A stretch of 64,000 bases of DNA from Fragum whitleyi (Eukaryota; Mollusca; Bivalvia; Cardiida; Cardiidae). This document shows positions 44,801 through 56,721 of this stretch, one piece after another. A model generated the notes under the pieces. The model was not told the DNA's origin and did no database searches. It worked only from the letters and a program-made list of their open reading frames with translations. Location: NCBI GenBank assembly GCA_948146395.1, contig OX411543.1, positions 48,460,517 to 48,524,516 of the forward strand, given 5' to 3'. The first letter of the stretch is position 1, and every line of letters starts with the position of its first letter. Position numbers and translations under genes: made by a program.

Positions 44801-47800
44801 ATTATCATTTTTGAAATGTATATATTAACCTTTGCTGAATCCAATCTCTTTTTTCCAAATGTTGCTTTTAGTAGTTTGCCTGATTTCCTAGATGGTCTCT
44901 TTTTCCATGTGTCAGGTAACAATTATGTAAAAAATAAACAAGTACCTAAACTGTTGGTCATATTTTTCCTGTACAAACTGAAGACGTTCGGATTCCCGTT
45001 TTTCTTTTAGTGATCTTGCTCGTTCCCTCATCTTGGCTTGTCTTTCTATTGTTGTCTCCTCCTTTTCTTCCATCTCCTTTAGGAATTGAGCCTCTTCTAT
45101 TCTTAGCAGTTCTCTCAACCTTTTTAGGAAATTTATGTATCAATGAGACTTTATTTATGTTTCAATGAGAAATAAATGTGTATTATCAGGGTTTCCTGAT
45201 GACAAAAATTTAGAAAAGTCGAAATTTAATAAAGTTTAAGATGACAAATCAAGTTACCAAAATAATTTGACATGTAGGTAAAATATAGGATAGCATGCTC
45301 TAAATTTTAATACTAAACAAGTCAATTTAAAGGTATTTTGGACACCACCTGTGACAATATAATTTTTGTTGCTCCCTCTAGAAACAAAAGGTATATTTTC
45401 ATGAGTGGTGTCCAAAATGCTTTGAATTAAGATAAATCAATCTTTGACTGAAGCAAACAATTATCCTCTAAATAAAATTTAAGACTGCAATATTTTGAAA
45501 CAGTGATTATAGTGATTTAAAATTAATTGTTATTACATGGCAATTTCTCAGAGCTTTATCCAAAACTTTTTAATTTTTTAGCACAACTGTTCCTAAATAA
45601 CAAAGTTGTCTGATAGTCTCTTTCCAGTAAACACAACTTAAGGCTGATCAACATGGAAAAAAATCAACAAAAATAGTTTGATTTCTTTTGTTTGTTATTT
45701 TTTTGTCTTTCTTGGTAGAAAATATTGTGAGAAATGACAGTTACAGTAAATAGACAATTTCTTACTTACAATGTTTTTCTATCTTTAAAGTTCATAAAGG
45801 CATAGAAAAATTATGACTGTATGGGAATAGGTTGATGTATACAATAAAGTAATATTTACCTTTCTCTCCGATCTTCAATGGAAAATTGGTTTGTTTGTAT
45901 GTAAGAATCCACTTGTCTTTTACAAGAATTTATCTTATACTTTCTGTCTGTCCATCTTTCCCACTCATTTTTCAAGTCATTCAGTCCAATATATTGTGTA
46001 TTTTTCTGGTATTCTGCTAGCATATCTTCTTTTTTCCTCCTTTCTAGAATAAGGTGCTCTGGTGGGCGTTTATTGGGTGGCCTGGCCAACTATTTTTAGA
46101 ATAGAAAAGTATTCGATATCAAAGAGAGAAGCAATCTGAGATACCGTAATACAACTTGAGTTCAATTTTTTGTGTTTGACACTTGTAGTCAGTAGTAAAC
46201 AATATAATCATACATCAACAGGAGGTTAGTGCAAATGGTTTGTAAGTACCAATAAATCTAAAGCCGTACTTAGAATAGTTTTGTACTGACCCCTCGATAT
46301 GCAAGCTTTATATTACACTAGGACAGTAATTATGAGGTATCTATTAATGTAAAAATTAATATTTTCTCACTCTTCAAAATTTTAGACTGGTTCAAATTGA
46401 AAGTGATTCCAGACAAAAGAAAAAGTGAGTGTTATTTGACAAGAATCACTCTGTGTGGTAGTTAATAAAGAGGATTCAGCCTAATAGCAATACCTATTTG
46501 TCAGAAGAAAATTTGCTATTAAGCCGAGGCTTGTATTATCTGATAAGAGGATTAAGTCAGTATGCTAATCTTGGAAGTGTATGTACATCTTCGGAATTAG
46601 AATAAACATGTATGCATATATATATTTGATCAGTTCTGATTGGTAGCATGTATTTGGATCCACTTGTATTTTTATTTTCAAAATTCATTTATGTCTTAAT
46701 TTGATTATCCAGATTACCAACAGATGGAATCAAGTTAAACAATACTGAAAAAAACATGTGACAGTTACACCAGTTTTATGTCAATTTGTTATTACATACA
46801 AATAAAAACAAAATACTGACTAGAAGACACTTTAGTTAAATTCTTATAATACTAAATAGAAATTGATTCCTCTCTGGCAAACATGATCAGCTTGTAAATC
46901 TAAATCGTTCTAAAGGAATTTGATTGATTGATTAATTGAATGGAGTTTAACGCCACTTTCAACATTATTTCAGTTATATCGCGGCGGCTGGAGCACCTAA
47001 AAATGGTTTCCTGGTATTTCACTCACCAGTACAACCACCACATCCTTTCCTAGCCTCCAGCTGCTATCTCACATAGGTCTACGATTATCAACACATTGGT
47101 GAGAGACAAATAGTTGGAAAGAATAAGTGCCGCTTTCGGGGATCAAACCTCTAAAGGAATTTGAGGGGCCATTTTTCAGAACTATGAGTCACAATTTATG
47201 TCTTCTGTTTCTATAGATACAGAAAAAAAATAATTTTGGAACACCTGTTTTGCATACCATTTCTAAAGAAACAAATAACAAACATGTCAAATATTGTAAT
47301 TATTATTTAAATAATTACTTAACATATTTTATCTTTGAATTATTAAAAGCTTTGCATATTCCATTTCAAAAGGTTTATTCCTGCATGCAAACCATTTTGA
47401 TTGTCAATTTGACAGATCAAAGAGATCACTTTTTTGCACAGACAATACTGCATTTATGATCTTTTTGAGGTTGGAATATGGGATGAGAGTAATTTAAATT
47501 TTGACCCAATAAATATAACCAATAATACCACTGGACCCTAGCCCACTTTGCTATTTTTGCAATTGCAGAAAAAGGAAATGAAAGGGGTCAGACGCAACTT
47601 AAGATATAAATTGATTATAAATTCAAAATCTCCAACTGACTCTAACAAACTATTGATTGAAATCGGGAAATTTATTCTTACTAGAAATCAAAATTTATTG
47701 CAAGTCCATAAATAATTATTCTGTTGCATAAAAACATGAGTGACTGTGTGTAAAATCCACCTGTGTTTAACAATTGGTAACTTGTGAATGGGCGGGTTGC

Positions 47801-50704
47801 CTTTGATCTCGGCCAGCTGATCCCGGGTAGAGAGGTGACTCGAGTACATTATAGCTCAGTTCATGTACACTGGGGTTAAGTGATGGCATTAAAAGTTAGA
47901 TTTGGAACAATTTGGCTTCTGAGATATTTTTCCTTTTTGTTTTATTATTATTCATACTGTAAGGTAAATACATGTTATCATTGTTTTTCCTACTGATTGT
48001 GCTATTATTTGCAGTACTCTCACTATTCAGGTTTTGATTTTTTTTGTTTTGTCCAAATACACAGTAGCAAGAATCTGTGCATCAACTTTTTGAAAATTTG
48101 CAGGATTATAGCAGGCGCGCTGTCAATCTGAAGCTCTGTAACCATATTAAGCACCTTGATAAAAATTTAAAGGTGCAATTTTTCGGAAATGTACCGATTG
48201 CGTTCAGCATATTGGACTAAAGCCCGGAAAAGTGACTGACAGTTGAACCAATCCAGTCCCAAAAAGCATCGGTCCTTGTCAAAATTTGTCAGCTATGTAT
48301 GTCAGACTGATGAAATTTTGGGAAGTCTGTACCTGGTTCTGCAGGGAAATTTATTAGACCCCTAGTTATTTCCCTTATTTCAGGTTTATTTCTCATAGTC
48401 ACTGCTTCAGTTTGGCTAGCTTCTCATTGTATTTTTTTTTATCTCCCTGTATGCTGTTACTTTTGTTGTATGATTAGTTAAAATTCATACTATAAGTGGA
48501 GTGCCCCAAGGAAGTGTATTGGGTCCATTACTGTTCTTAATTTATATTAACGACCTCCCAGAAATAATGACTATCCCATCGAAACTCTTTGCAGATGATA
48601 CCAAAATATATAATGGTATAAAAAATCCTGCAGACGAAATAAGCCTACAAGACAATATCTTTAATGCATGTGCCTGGGCCAAAAAATGGGAAATGAAATT
48701 TAATAAAGACAAGTGCAAGGTACTCCATATTGGAAACGAAACCAATAGGGAATATTTCATGAAGGACAGTGAAAACAAAATCACCAGGATACAAACCACT
48801 GACAAAGAAAAGGATTTAGGTGTCATTATTGACAAGGATCTTGTCTTTGAAGAACACATGTGTAGTAAAGTAAAATTAGCTAATAGGAATCTAGGTATCA
48901 TTAAAAAAACTTTTACCTTCATGAATAGTGACATGTTTAAACATTTATACAAAGCATTAGTTCGCCCTCACTTAGAATATGCATCAGTCATTTGGAATCC
49001 AAGATTTAAAAAGCACTCTATCATGCTAGAAAATGTTCAGAGAAGGGCTACTAAACTAGTCCGTAAAATATCACACTTGCCATACAAACAACGACTCTTG
49101 AATTTAGGACTGCCTTCATTAGAATACAGGCGTTCAAGAGCAGATCTAATCCAGACCTACAAACTTATACACAAAATAGATGCAACTAGCTATGAGATAC
49201 TGAAGAGGGGTAACAATGCTTCTACGAGGGGTAACAAATATAAACTATACAAAAGTAGATTCTCTACTAACAAAAGGAAACACTGTTTCAGTAATAGAGT
49301 AGTGAATCTATGGAACAAACTTCCAAACTCAGTCGTGGAGGCACCTAGTATTAATTCTTTCAAGTCTAGGTTGAACAAAGAGTGGAAAACCACTTGTAAG
49401 TTTGAACCATCATGCTATGAATAAAAATTCTGACATAAAGGATAGAATGAAGAAAAAATAATACTAACAAAATGAGTAAATAATAAATAAATGGTTAAAA
49501 ATAATGAAGTAATGAAAAAAAATAATAAAAAAAAAAAGGATAATAAAGCACAGGATTAATGTATAATTGAGTTTCACTTTTTTTCATATGTCCTAATGTA
49601 GTATTTCAAACTTAAAATATGAACAACACACTGCGTTAAGTGCAATATATCTATAAATACACATTTTCTAATCAAATATTAGAACTTGAACATGGCTATG
49701 ATGATTCATATGTAATGTAAGGGCATATCTGTGATATAATCATTGTCTATGTGTATCATAAATTTTCATCAAGAGAATTAACCAATGTAGTGAATTTCAA
49801 GTGAAATCCTAAAGTCATAAAAAATTATTTAATTGTAAAATAAATCACCACCTCTATGACAGATATTTTTAAACTAAAGACACTCTTTTAATCTACACGT
49901 AAGAAAAAAAAAAAAAAAAAAGAAAATAATAAGGTTTTTTAATAAATATACTGTTTGTTTTAATAATTAGCTCAATAATGATTATAATAATGATAATGTT
50001 AATAATAAATCTACAAAACGGTAAACAGCCTATTGCCAATAATTAATGCACTTAATGTGCTTGCATTCGCGAGTGGAAAGGATGGACACTCAGAAGCGAA
50101 AATACCAATTGTGACCATAGAGGATGTTATTATTCATACCACTGAGGATTATCCTCATATCAAAGAAGTTTACTACAAGAAAGGGCCACTAGAAGTGATC
50201 AACTTATGCACCTAGTGCATCCGGCCTCTGATACTACATGAACTACATAAATTTCTTTTGCTATCTGGAGAAGACTTGAGAAGAAATCAATGACTTAGCA
50301 TTCACTACATCAGCTGGAAGACCATTCCAATTGTTGATAACACGATGGAAAAAAAAAGTGCAGAAGGATATTCTTATTAGCCCTGGGTTTGTGTATCTTA
50401 AGGTTGTGCCCCTATTTGTAGAAGTTGATAGTTCAATGAAGGTTGTAAATTCTAGGTCATCGATACCATGAGACAGCTTATACTGTATTTAACAAAAAAT
50501 CTCAATCTAAAAACCACATTTTGAGAAACATTTTTAAGATTCTTAATCTAAGAACATCTGATGTCTAATTCTCTAACAAATGAAAAGTATTAAGAAAGAT
50601 AAAATAAGTATATTTAGAAAAGGCATTCAACTTACAATTGCCACTGAACTGGGTGTAGGCCCAGTAAATTCTCTGGTCCTACGAGGACGCTGTGAAACCA
50701 TCAT
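38848..50704 (-). CDS. CFAP53: cilia- and flagella-associated protein 53 (8 exons, 510 aa)
   Basis: Exons in transcript order: 50704-50636, 46089-45860, 45119-44946, 44035-43732, 43373-43272, 42937-42830, 40963-40747, 39176-38848 (stop TGA). All junctions are GT-AG and the frame stays open for 510 residues; human CFAP53 has about 514. Anchors to the human protein: 'GPTP' near the start, DQQFR joined to 'CEELR' across introns 3 and 4, 'LKEEEAQL', and the C-terminal 'IHPMR'. The body is an almost continuous Glu/Arg/Lys/Gln-rich coiled coil (trichohyalin-plectin-homology domain). CFAP53 is known as a microtubule inner protein of ciliary doublets and a centriolar satellite protein needed for ciliary motility and left-right asymmetry. 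Two ATGs stand in tandem at the start. Intron 1 is 4.5 kb and holds LINE and SINE insertions; the exon 6 splice donor is duplicated. Confidence 0.95.
39410..39475. repeat. AAGCAATTTCTTCTT hairpin element, CFAP53 intron 7
   Basis: GAAGAAATTGCTCG pairs with AAGTAATTTCTTC; the flank TTTTCCCACACTATTTTC is shared with the copy at 44600. Confidence 0.5.
40215..40500 (-). mobile_element. tRNA-derived SINE copy, diverged
   Basis: It contains the family segments TTTGTTTGTTTGAATAG, 'GGTGGCTGGAGCAC', 'CATCCTTTCCTAGCCTCCAGCTG' (in two blocks) and a degraded tRNA-like head. It lies in CFAP53 intron 7. Confidence 0.65.
41911..42090 (-). mobile_element. tRNA-derived SINE copy, 5'-truncated
   Basis: It carries the conserved tail and body (TTTGTTTGTTTGGCCGGGTTT, 'CTTCCTAGCC', 'GGGGAGAGACAAGTAG') but stops before the tRNA-like head, where the next element begins. 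Confidence 0.6.
42093..42416 (+). mobile_element. short AACAAGAG...AGCTAAAA element in CFAP53 intron 6
   Basis: It starts AACAAGAGCACCGCC. A GAC-rich tract (42313-42362) precedes the hairpin GTTTTC-TCC-GAAAAC, then AGCCAAGCTAAAA. Relatives with similar starts lie at 35031 and 62112. Confidence 0.6.
42606..42826 (-). repeat. 110-bp tandem duplication spanning a splice donor
   Basis: Two near-identical units are offset by exactly 110 bp in CFAP53 intron 6. The duplication copies the exon end and 5' splice site (CAGAGAAAG|GTTAGG on the minus strand), so an identical-looking donor occurs 110 nt downstream of the real one. Confidence 0.8.
44269..44372. repeat. partial MITE
   Basis: 'AGTGACCCATTCAAAGGGCC' and the palindrome CCCTTGTCAG..CTGACAAGGG resemble the left half of the GTGACCCG family. 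It lies in CFAP53 intron 3. Confidence 0.45.
44600..44655. repeat. AAGCAATTTCTTCTT hairpin element, CFAP53 intron 3
   Basis: AAGAAGAAATTGCTT pairs perfectly with AAGCAATTTCTTCTT across a six-base loop (CTGACA region). Confidence 0.7.
45329..45424. repeat. foldback MITE in CFAP53 intron 2
   Basis: AAAGGTATTTTGGACACCA and TGGTGTCCAAAATGCTTT are terminal inverted repeats 96 bp end to end. No relative was seen in the window. Confidence 0.65.
46221..46297. repeat. hairpin element, GGGTCAGT family, decayed
   Basis: 'GGTTAGTGCAAATGGTTTGTAAGTACC' and 'TAGTTTTGTACTGACCCCTCG' are the two arms of the hairpin seen complete at 63612-63688. Confidence 0.4.
46924..47149 (-). mobile_element. tRNA-derived SINE, 5'-truncated, in CFAP53 intron 1
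   Basis: A perfect 15-bp target duplication TCTAAAGGAATTTGA flanks it (46909-46923 and 47150-47164). The copy ends inside the tRNA-like head at box B, as expected from incomplete reverse transcription. Confidence 0.8.
47165..48477. other. CFAP53 intron 1 sequence without recognised features
   Basis: AT-rich; no exon, RNA gene or repeat family recognised. Confidence 0.4.
48478..49550 (+). pseudogene. 5'-truncated jockey/CR1-type LINE, antisense in CFAP53 intron 1
   Basis: An uninterrupted frame from about 48481 to the TAA at 49422-49424 covers the C-terminal half of a reverse transcriptase. It begins with SGVPQGSVLGPLLF, then the catalytic FADD box (a variant of YADD, about residue 30), the 'KDLGVIIDKDL' thumb region and the C-terminal 'LWNKLPNSVVEA'. 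The endonuclease and N-terminal RT are absent. A/T-rich ATAA-type repeats to about 49550 form the tail. The lack of stops indicates a fairly young insertion. Confidence 0.85.
49551..50260. other. CFAP53 intron 1 sequence without recognised features
   Basis: AT-rich, with an A-run (about 49904-49921) and TAA/ATAATG-type low complexity near 49960-50010. Confidence 0.4.
50261..50485 (-). pseudogene. LINE reverse transcriptase C-terminal fragment
   Basis: The minus-strand frame ends at the stop at 50263-50261 and contains YKLSHGIDD, 'FFFHRVINNWNGLPADVV' and 'AKSLISSQVF', the conserved C-terminal end of jockey-like RTs. No other part of the element is present. Confidence 0.7.
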
Positions 50705-51480
50705 CTTTGCAGGTTATTTTCTTTAAAGACGACTAAGATGATAAAGGTAAATCTATTATGCCAAAAGTCTACCCATCAAAAAAATAATCTAGAAAATGTC
50801 AAATCCGAAATAAACTTCATTCGCTCGGTGTAATCATGTTTTGCCGGAAGTAAAGTTTGTATCCAGGAAGTGAGGTATTTTTAGACTGGAAACCTACGGC
50901 ATTATAGACTAGAGGTATATTCCATCTACGTTACCAATCAGCAGTTTAATTAAATTTTGCATGAATGGCGTGTGAATTGATTTCAAATAATGTTGAAATA
51001 TTTCTGGGTTGCCATTTTTACACAAAATACCTTTATCGTTCTCTTTCAATCCGTATCAGGCTTCTCTTTCAATCCGTATCAGGCTTCTCATGCCCACAAG
51101 ATAAGATAAGATTTAATAAAAGTCGACAAGACATAGAAACAAAATAACATAAGCTGAAGAAGCTTTTAAACCGACTATAAAAGTCCCAAATAACATTATT
51201 ATTGATGATTAACAGAGGATGATAAGTGTTTTAGACAAAATAAGAGAAGCAATTCACATTTTTATTGGTTCGCAACATTATTTCAAAACAGAACATTCAC
51301 GAGAAAGTTATTACAAAATAGGTTTTCGTAGCTCGGACTCCAAATATTTATATTGGGAGTCCCTGTTCTTAGTAACACTGTGCATGTACAAATTTGAAAA
51401 ACACCGAATACGCCCATTATAAACGCGGGGACATGCCATTTAAATTACACGAAGATGTAGTTAGGCGTATCATTCTTTAA
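50705..51480. other. upstream flank of CFAP53
   Basis: This holds the presumed promoter and 5' UTR of CFAP53. No TATA box or clear motif was identified. Confidence 0.35.
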
Positions 51481-51905
51481 TTCATCATGACTTATCAAGT
51501 TGACCTAGTTTTTTACACACATTGCTCAATTTTGACTCAACCATTTACTACGTTACCTTAAATTCTGCCAAAATTAGACATTTAATCCAGCAAAGATGTG
51601 GCATCTAAAAATGGCCTACTGGGTCTTTCCTGAGTTTGCTGCAGTGAGATTTTTTTTTACTCCATTTGACCTAATTTCAAATTCCGATCCAAAGTAACAT
51701 ATTGACAAACCAGATTTCGAGACAATAGGGCCAAAAATGTGGCCTCTATAGAGGCACACAAATTTTTCTTGTGATTTTCCCCAGTGACCCAGTTTTTACT
51801 CCATTTGACCCACTTTCGTGCTAGTGAGATTTATCATGTAGACAAACATTCTGATCGAGTTTCAAGAAACATGTATGTGAGAAAAATGTGGCCTCTTTTA
51901 CTTTA
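51481..51905 (+). repeat. decayed satellite array
   Basis: Repeated 'TTTTTACTCCATTTGACC', 'GTGGCCTCT' and 'ATCATGTAGACAAACATTCTGA' blocks relate it to the partial array at 63740. Confidence 0.5.
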
Positions 51906-52610
51906 AACCTATTTGTTTTACATCGTTTTGGAAACAAGTGCTTACAACTAAGATTAATTCCATCTCGATTCTGCTTCCTGGAAATTCACCAGTAGGGCCT
52001 ACTTCGCCGAATGTATGGACCAATGAAAGAACCAAGGTCGATAGCCCCTACCGGAAATCGGACTTAATTAAGACCTTTGGGTCAAGAGGCAACACTCTAT
52101 CTCTAGACTTTTGTGGCCATTCGAGTTCCATACGTAAGAAAATCCCATTTCTCGTAATTTGAATATCTTGATGATAACCTTTTTTTTTCAAACAAGTTTT
52201 TCGTAATCTATAGTCTAAGTTATTCATGCCTTTACTTTTGCTTTCGGGCTTACCACTGGCTATCAATTTCACCTTTTTCGTCCATTTTTAAACTTTTGCC
52301 TTAAAAATAATGTCAAAGTGACTAATAAATCTCGAGTCCGTTGTCTGAAATTGGATCAAAACATGCCTTGGTAATTTTCTTCCAACGTCAAGTGGCCATA
52401 TTGCACAAAGGGCCTTTCATTGACACACCCCTTTTTAAATGAAGAATTAATTTCTGTAAATCGCGGTTATTCAATAACTGCTTGCCTTATCATCTATTCT
52501 GTAAAAGAAGCATGTTCCAATGAATGAAACGTGTTATTGTGTTAAGGAGGAATAATTAAAGAATGTTTTCTTTTGTTATGGGAAAACGACTAAAATAAGT
52601 GGTTATTTAA
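51906..52610. other. gene-free stretch
   Basis: No exon, RNA gene or repeat family recognised. Confidence 0.4.
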
Positions 52611-53295
52611 AACAAGAGCTGTCGGAGAACAGCGAAGATCGATTATTACTATTGCTTGATAGTGAGAGCAAATCAATGTCGACATTAGAAAATTCCATCA
52701 CATTCAATATCAGAGTAATCAGTCTTTGCTTAGAGCATGATATAATAGTAATGGAAGTATGTTCAAAGTTTCAAAGCAAAAGTTTTAGAAGAAACAGAGA
52801 TATTTCAGATATAAATCAGTTGCATGTAAAAAAAAAGTAGCCAATAATTTCTTAGTCAGAACAGGGTTAAAATTCCAATAAAATCAATATCAGAATAATG
52901 GATCTTTGGCAAGAGGTTGATATTATGGTCACAGAAGCATGTACAAATGTTCCAATCTTAAGTCGAAACAGAGATATAACAGATATACAACACTTGCACG
53001 TAAAAAACTTACCAAAGAATTTCTACGTCCGGAAAAGTTTGAAATTCTTCTAAATTCAATACCAAACTAATTGTCTAGATGCTAAAAGAATGGTCACAGA
53101 AGCCTGTACGAAGTTTCCAAGCAAAAGCTTTACTAGAAACAGATATTTGACAGATATTCTTACGAACTAAAAGACCATAACTACAAGCTAAAAATAACCG
53201 AAAAGAGCCGGTGTCGAACCCACATAGACAAGTGATATTGAAATAAATGGTCCAATGCACTAACCACTGAGCCAAAGATTTTCCCTGACGCAGGA

Positions 53296-53520
53296 GTCTG
53301 TTTGTTTGTTTGAATGAGATTTTACGCCGCTTTCAACAATCTCTCAGTAATATCGCGCCCACTTGAGCACCTTAAAATGGATTCCTGGTATTCCTCACAT
53401 CAGCACTACCATTGCTTCTTTTCCTACCTAACCCACATAACATAGGTCAACGAGTATCGACCATTTAGTGGGAGACAAATGACGAAGGTGTCAGGCCTTG
53501 TATTTAAACCATCGAACTTG
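53296..53520 (-). mobile_element. tRNA-derived SINE nested in a satellite-cored element
   Basis: Family segments TTTGTTTGTTTGAATGAG, 'TTTTACGCCGCTTTCAACAAT' (in two blocks), 'ATGGATTCCTGGTATTCCT' and 'GGGAGACAAATGACG' are present. The tRNA-like head is degraded or absent. Confidence 0.65.
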
Positions 53521-54139
53521 TGCAGGACGGTGAAAGTGGTCTCCCATAATAATATACAACAGTTGATTGTAAAACTTAGTACAGACTTAGTTTGAAAGGG
53601 GTTAAAATTCCACCAAATTCATTATCATAGAAATTAATCGTTTTCTGATTACAATAATTATGGTCACAAAAGCATGTACAAGGTTTCCAAACAATAGCTT
53701 CAGTAGAAACAGATATAACAGATTTTCAACGGATGCACGTAATCACGAACTTAACCGAGTCTTTTAAGTCAAAAAAGGTTTTAAATTCCACTAAGTCAAT
53801 CAGACTTATGAATCTTTGTCTAGAGAGAGGCTGATCATATAATCATAAAAGCATGCTCAAAGTTTCCAAGCAACTTTAGTTGAAACAGAGATATAACGGA
53901 TATACACAAGTTGAACGTAAAAAAACTTAATAAATATTTTCTTAGTCCGAAAATGTTAAAATTCCAATAAATTCAACATCAGAGCAATGAATCTTTGCTA
54001 AGAGTTTAATATTATAGTCACAAAAACATGTGCAAAGTTTTAAAGCAATAGCTTTAGTAAAAAACATAGATTTGTAACAGTTGCATGTAAACCCTGAACC
54101 ATTTATTTAGTATCACGCCGACATGAACGCCGACGCATA

Positions 54140-54162
54140 GGGGGGGGGGGGGGGGAGGGGGG
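54140..54162. repeat. poly(G) run
   Basis: About 22 G residues with one A, a G-quadruplex-prone tract just before the end of the element starting at 52611. Confidence 0.85.
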
Positions 54163-54200
54163 ATTAGCCTCCCCATTCTACGAATAGTCGAGCTAAAATA

Positions 54201-55130
54201 CCAACAATTGCTTGGTTGAAAAAAACTGTGTATGATAGTAATTCATTCAGTCTGTCTAGTACTCCTTTCACTAAATTAAATTATTGGCATTTCAGGTGTT
54301 TTTTTCTTCTATGAATCTGTGTTCAGTCTTTTAAATGCACAAGAAACCTTTGGAGAATTGACCAGTTGTACTAGATGGATATATCATTTTCAACCCCTTG
54401 TTAAGTTTAAGGACAACAAAAATTTGTTTACCTCGACCATAGTTCGGTGTTTTATAAATGCCCAAAACGGTTGTTCATACACTGAAAACTGTAAAATACC
54501 ATTCCTCTGATAGTTGTTGTTTGTTGTAAAAATACTGGAACAAATTTCACTCCTGTGTTTTTAAATGTACTAAGTATAAAATAAAAATAGCTCAACATGA
54601 ACTTCAAGTCCAGATGAGATGAATTGTTGAGTAGCGTGTTGACTATTGAAGAAATTAGACCTCAAAAAAGGTTCGCTCAAAACTCGGTCATTCGGCAAAG
54701 CAATTTTTTACTGAATTGGATGAAGCTCGTATAAGGTATCTTATGAGAGAGCTCGTAAATGGAGACTGAAGTTTCTAACTGACACAGAGTCTCTCAAGGA
54801 TGGAACAAAATCTGGCCGACCTTTTGACTGTAATAGACAAGACAGATATCTCAAAAAGTAATAATTGAAAGTGATGACAGGTATACAGTTCATTATATTG
54901 TCAAGTTGGCATATGGTGATCGCGGGTGCATTATTTTGAACCGTATTTTGAGAATACGACTGATTTCTGTCGGATGGATACCCATTTGTTGAAAAATTAG
55001 GCACGATTACAAAGCGCTATGCTACTTCTAACTAGAAAGCCATGAAAGGCTTGAGTCGCTCCACAGGCTTGAAATTATTGTAATAGAAAATAAAAGTTTT
55101 GAATAGATTTTTAGATATTTTTAGTTCTAC
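54201..55130. other. gene-free stretch
   Basis: No exon, RNA gene or repeat family recognised. Confidence 0.4.
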
Positions 55131-55134
55131 TGAT

Positions 55135-55550
55135 TTTGAAAATGAATTTCAAAGTTTCCACTATATACCATATAGAGAAATTACCTCCGCCCATAAAATA
55201 CATATTTTTCATCCGACCACAATAATTTTAAGTAGAATGATAAAGGGGCACCCAAGGATCATTCATATAAAATTTGATTGGTATCCATCGATTAGAATCT
55301 GAGAAAACTCACCTTTTACCATATTTGGAAATAAGCCACGTCAACTAAATCCGTGTTTTCATTGGGTCTAAATTTCTTGAACAACTTTGAAAGAGGGTCA
55401 CCCAAGGATCAATCCATTGAAGTTTGGTTGAAATTATCCAGTGGTTTCTGGGATATTTTTTATAGAAAAAGTTTACGACCGGACGCACAGACGGACATAG
55501 CGCCATGACAATAGCTCCAGTGGCCTTCGGCCAGTGAAGCTAAAAACTGT
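55135..55550 (+). mobile_element. 3' part of an AGCTAAAA-ended element
   Basis: Two imperfect units share 'GGCACCCAAGGATCAT' or 'GGTCACCCAAGGATCA'. A CGACCGGACGCACAGACGGAC tract is followed by the hairpin CTGGCC-TTC-GGCCAG and TGAAGCTAAAA. The 5' end was not found. Confidence 0.5.
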
Positions 55551-56118
55551 TTCCAAACTTTAATCAAAGGCAATTCGAAAAGATAGTATCTGGTGACGAC
55601 ATCTAGATTTCCATGTTTCGAACTAGTAAGAAAAGTAGGAAACAAAATATGGCTACCTAAACACGAAAGAAGGCCTGTAGTTGCCAAAGGGACAATGAGC
55701 ACAAAGAAGCATTTTTAAGTCCGTGTTTATCGTCTTGCCATACCCACCATACATCGAATCTAGCACCATGCGACCTTTTCCTTTTTCGAATACTTAAAAA
55801 GTTATTATCTGGCCATCGTTACAAGTCCTGACAGGCCCTTGGCTTTGTCGTCAGTTAGTGCCCCAGAGGTATACATATTTCAACGTACAATGACGCATTT
55901 AAGAAAGCAGCTTCAGAAATTGAAATTGTTTATTTCAAATCACGGAAAATACTTTGAAGGGACGTAATTTCCATTTTACTATTTGAATCGAATGCTTAAG
56001 AGATGTACAATAACCTATGGATGAAATTGGCCAAAATAGTTAAGGACGAGATGTTTAAAGACTTCAAAGTCAAAATAGCCGAGTCCTGCCACGTCCATAC
56101 TTGGGACGAATCAAAATT
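55551..56118. other. gene-free stretch
   Basis: No exon, RNA gene or repeat family recognised. Confidence 0.4.
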
Positions 56119-56721
56119 TAAACAAGAGGGTCATAGTGGCCCTAAACCGGTCACCTGAATGAACTGTCAAAAATTGTTTAAAGTAGATTTAGAAAGGATG
56201 AAGAATTACCAAATTTCAGGTCGATTGGGCATAAAATGATGCCTCTACACTGCTTACAAGGTTTTTCTAAGATTTGATCCCAGGACCTAGTTTTAGACCC
56301 AACTTGACCCAATTTCAAACTTGACCTAGATTTCATCAAGATGATCATTCTGACCAATTTTCAGGTTGATCAGGCAAAAATTTGGCTTCTTGAGTGTCTA
56401 CAAGGTTTTTCTAATATTTGACCCTGTGACCTCATTCACGACCCTACTTGACCCAATTTCAAAATTGACCTAGATTTCATCAAGATGATCATTCTGACAA
56501 ATTTTCAGGTTGATCAGGCAAAAAATATGGCTTCTAGGGTGTCTACAAGGTTTTTCTAATATTTGACCCTGTGACCTCATTCTTGACCCCACTTGACCCA
56601 ATTTCAAACTTGACCTAGATTTCATCAAGATGACCACTCTGACTAATTTTCAGGTTGATCAGGCAAATAATATGGCTTCTAGAGTGTCTACAAGGTTTTT
56701 CTTATATTTGACCCTGTGACC

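Larger units (their letters stand above)
52611..54200 (+). mobile_element. satellite-cored AACAAGAG...AGCTAAAA element
   Basis: It begins AAACAAGAGCTGTCGGAGAA and ends with ATTC-TAC-GAAT then AGTCGAGCTAAAA. The core has six or so units of roughly 170-200 bp with AAATTCCA(C/A)TAAATTCA, 'GGTCACA(G/A)AAGCATGTAC' and 'GAAACAGAGATATAACAGAT'. A CGCCGACATGAACGCCGACG tract and a G-run (54140-54162) precede the end. A SINE interrupts it at about 53296-53520. Confidence 0.6.
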
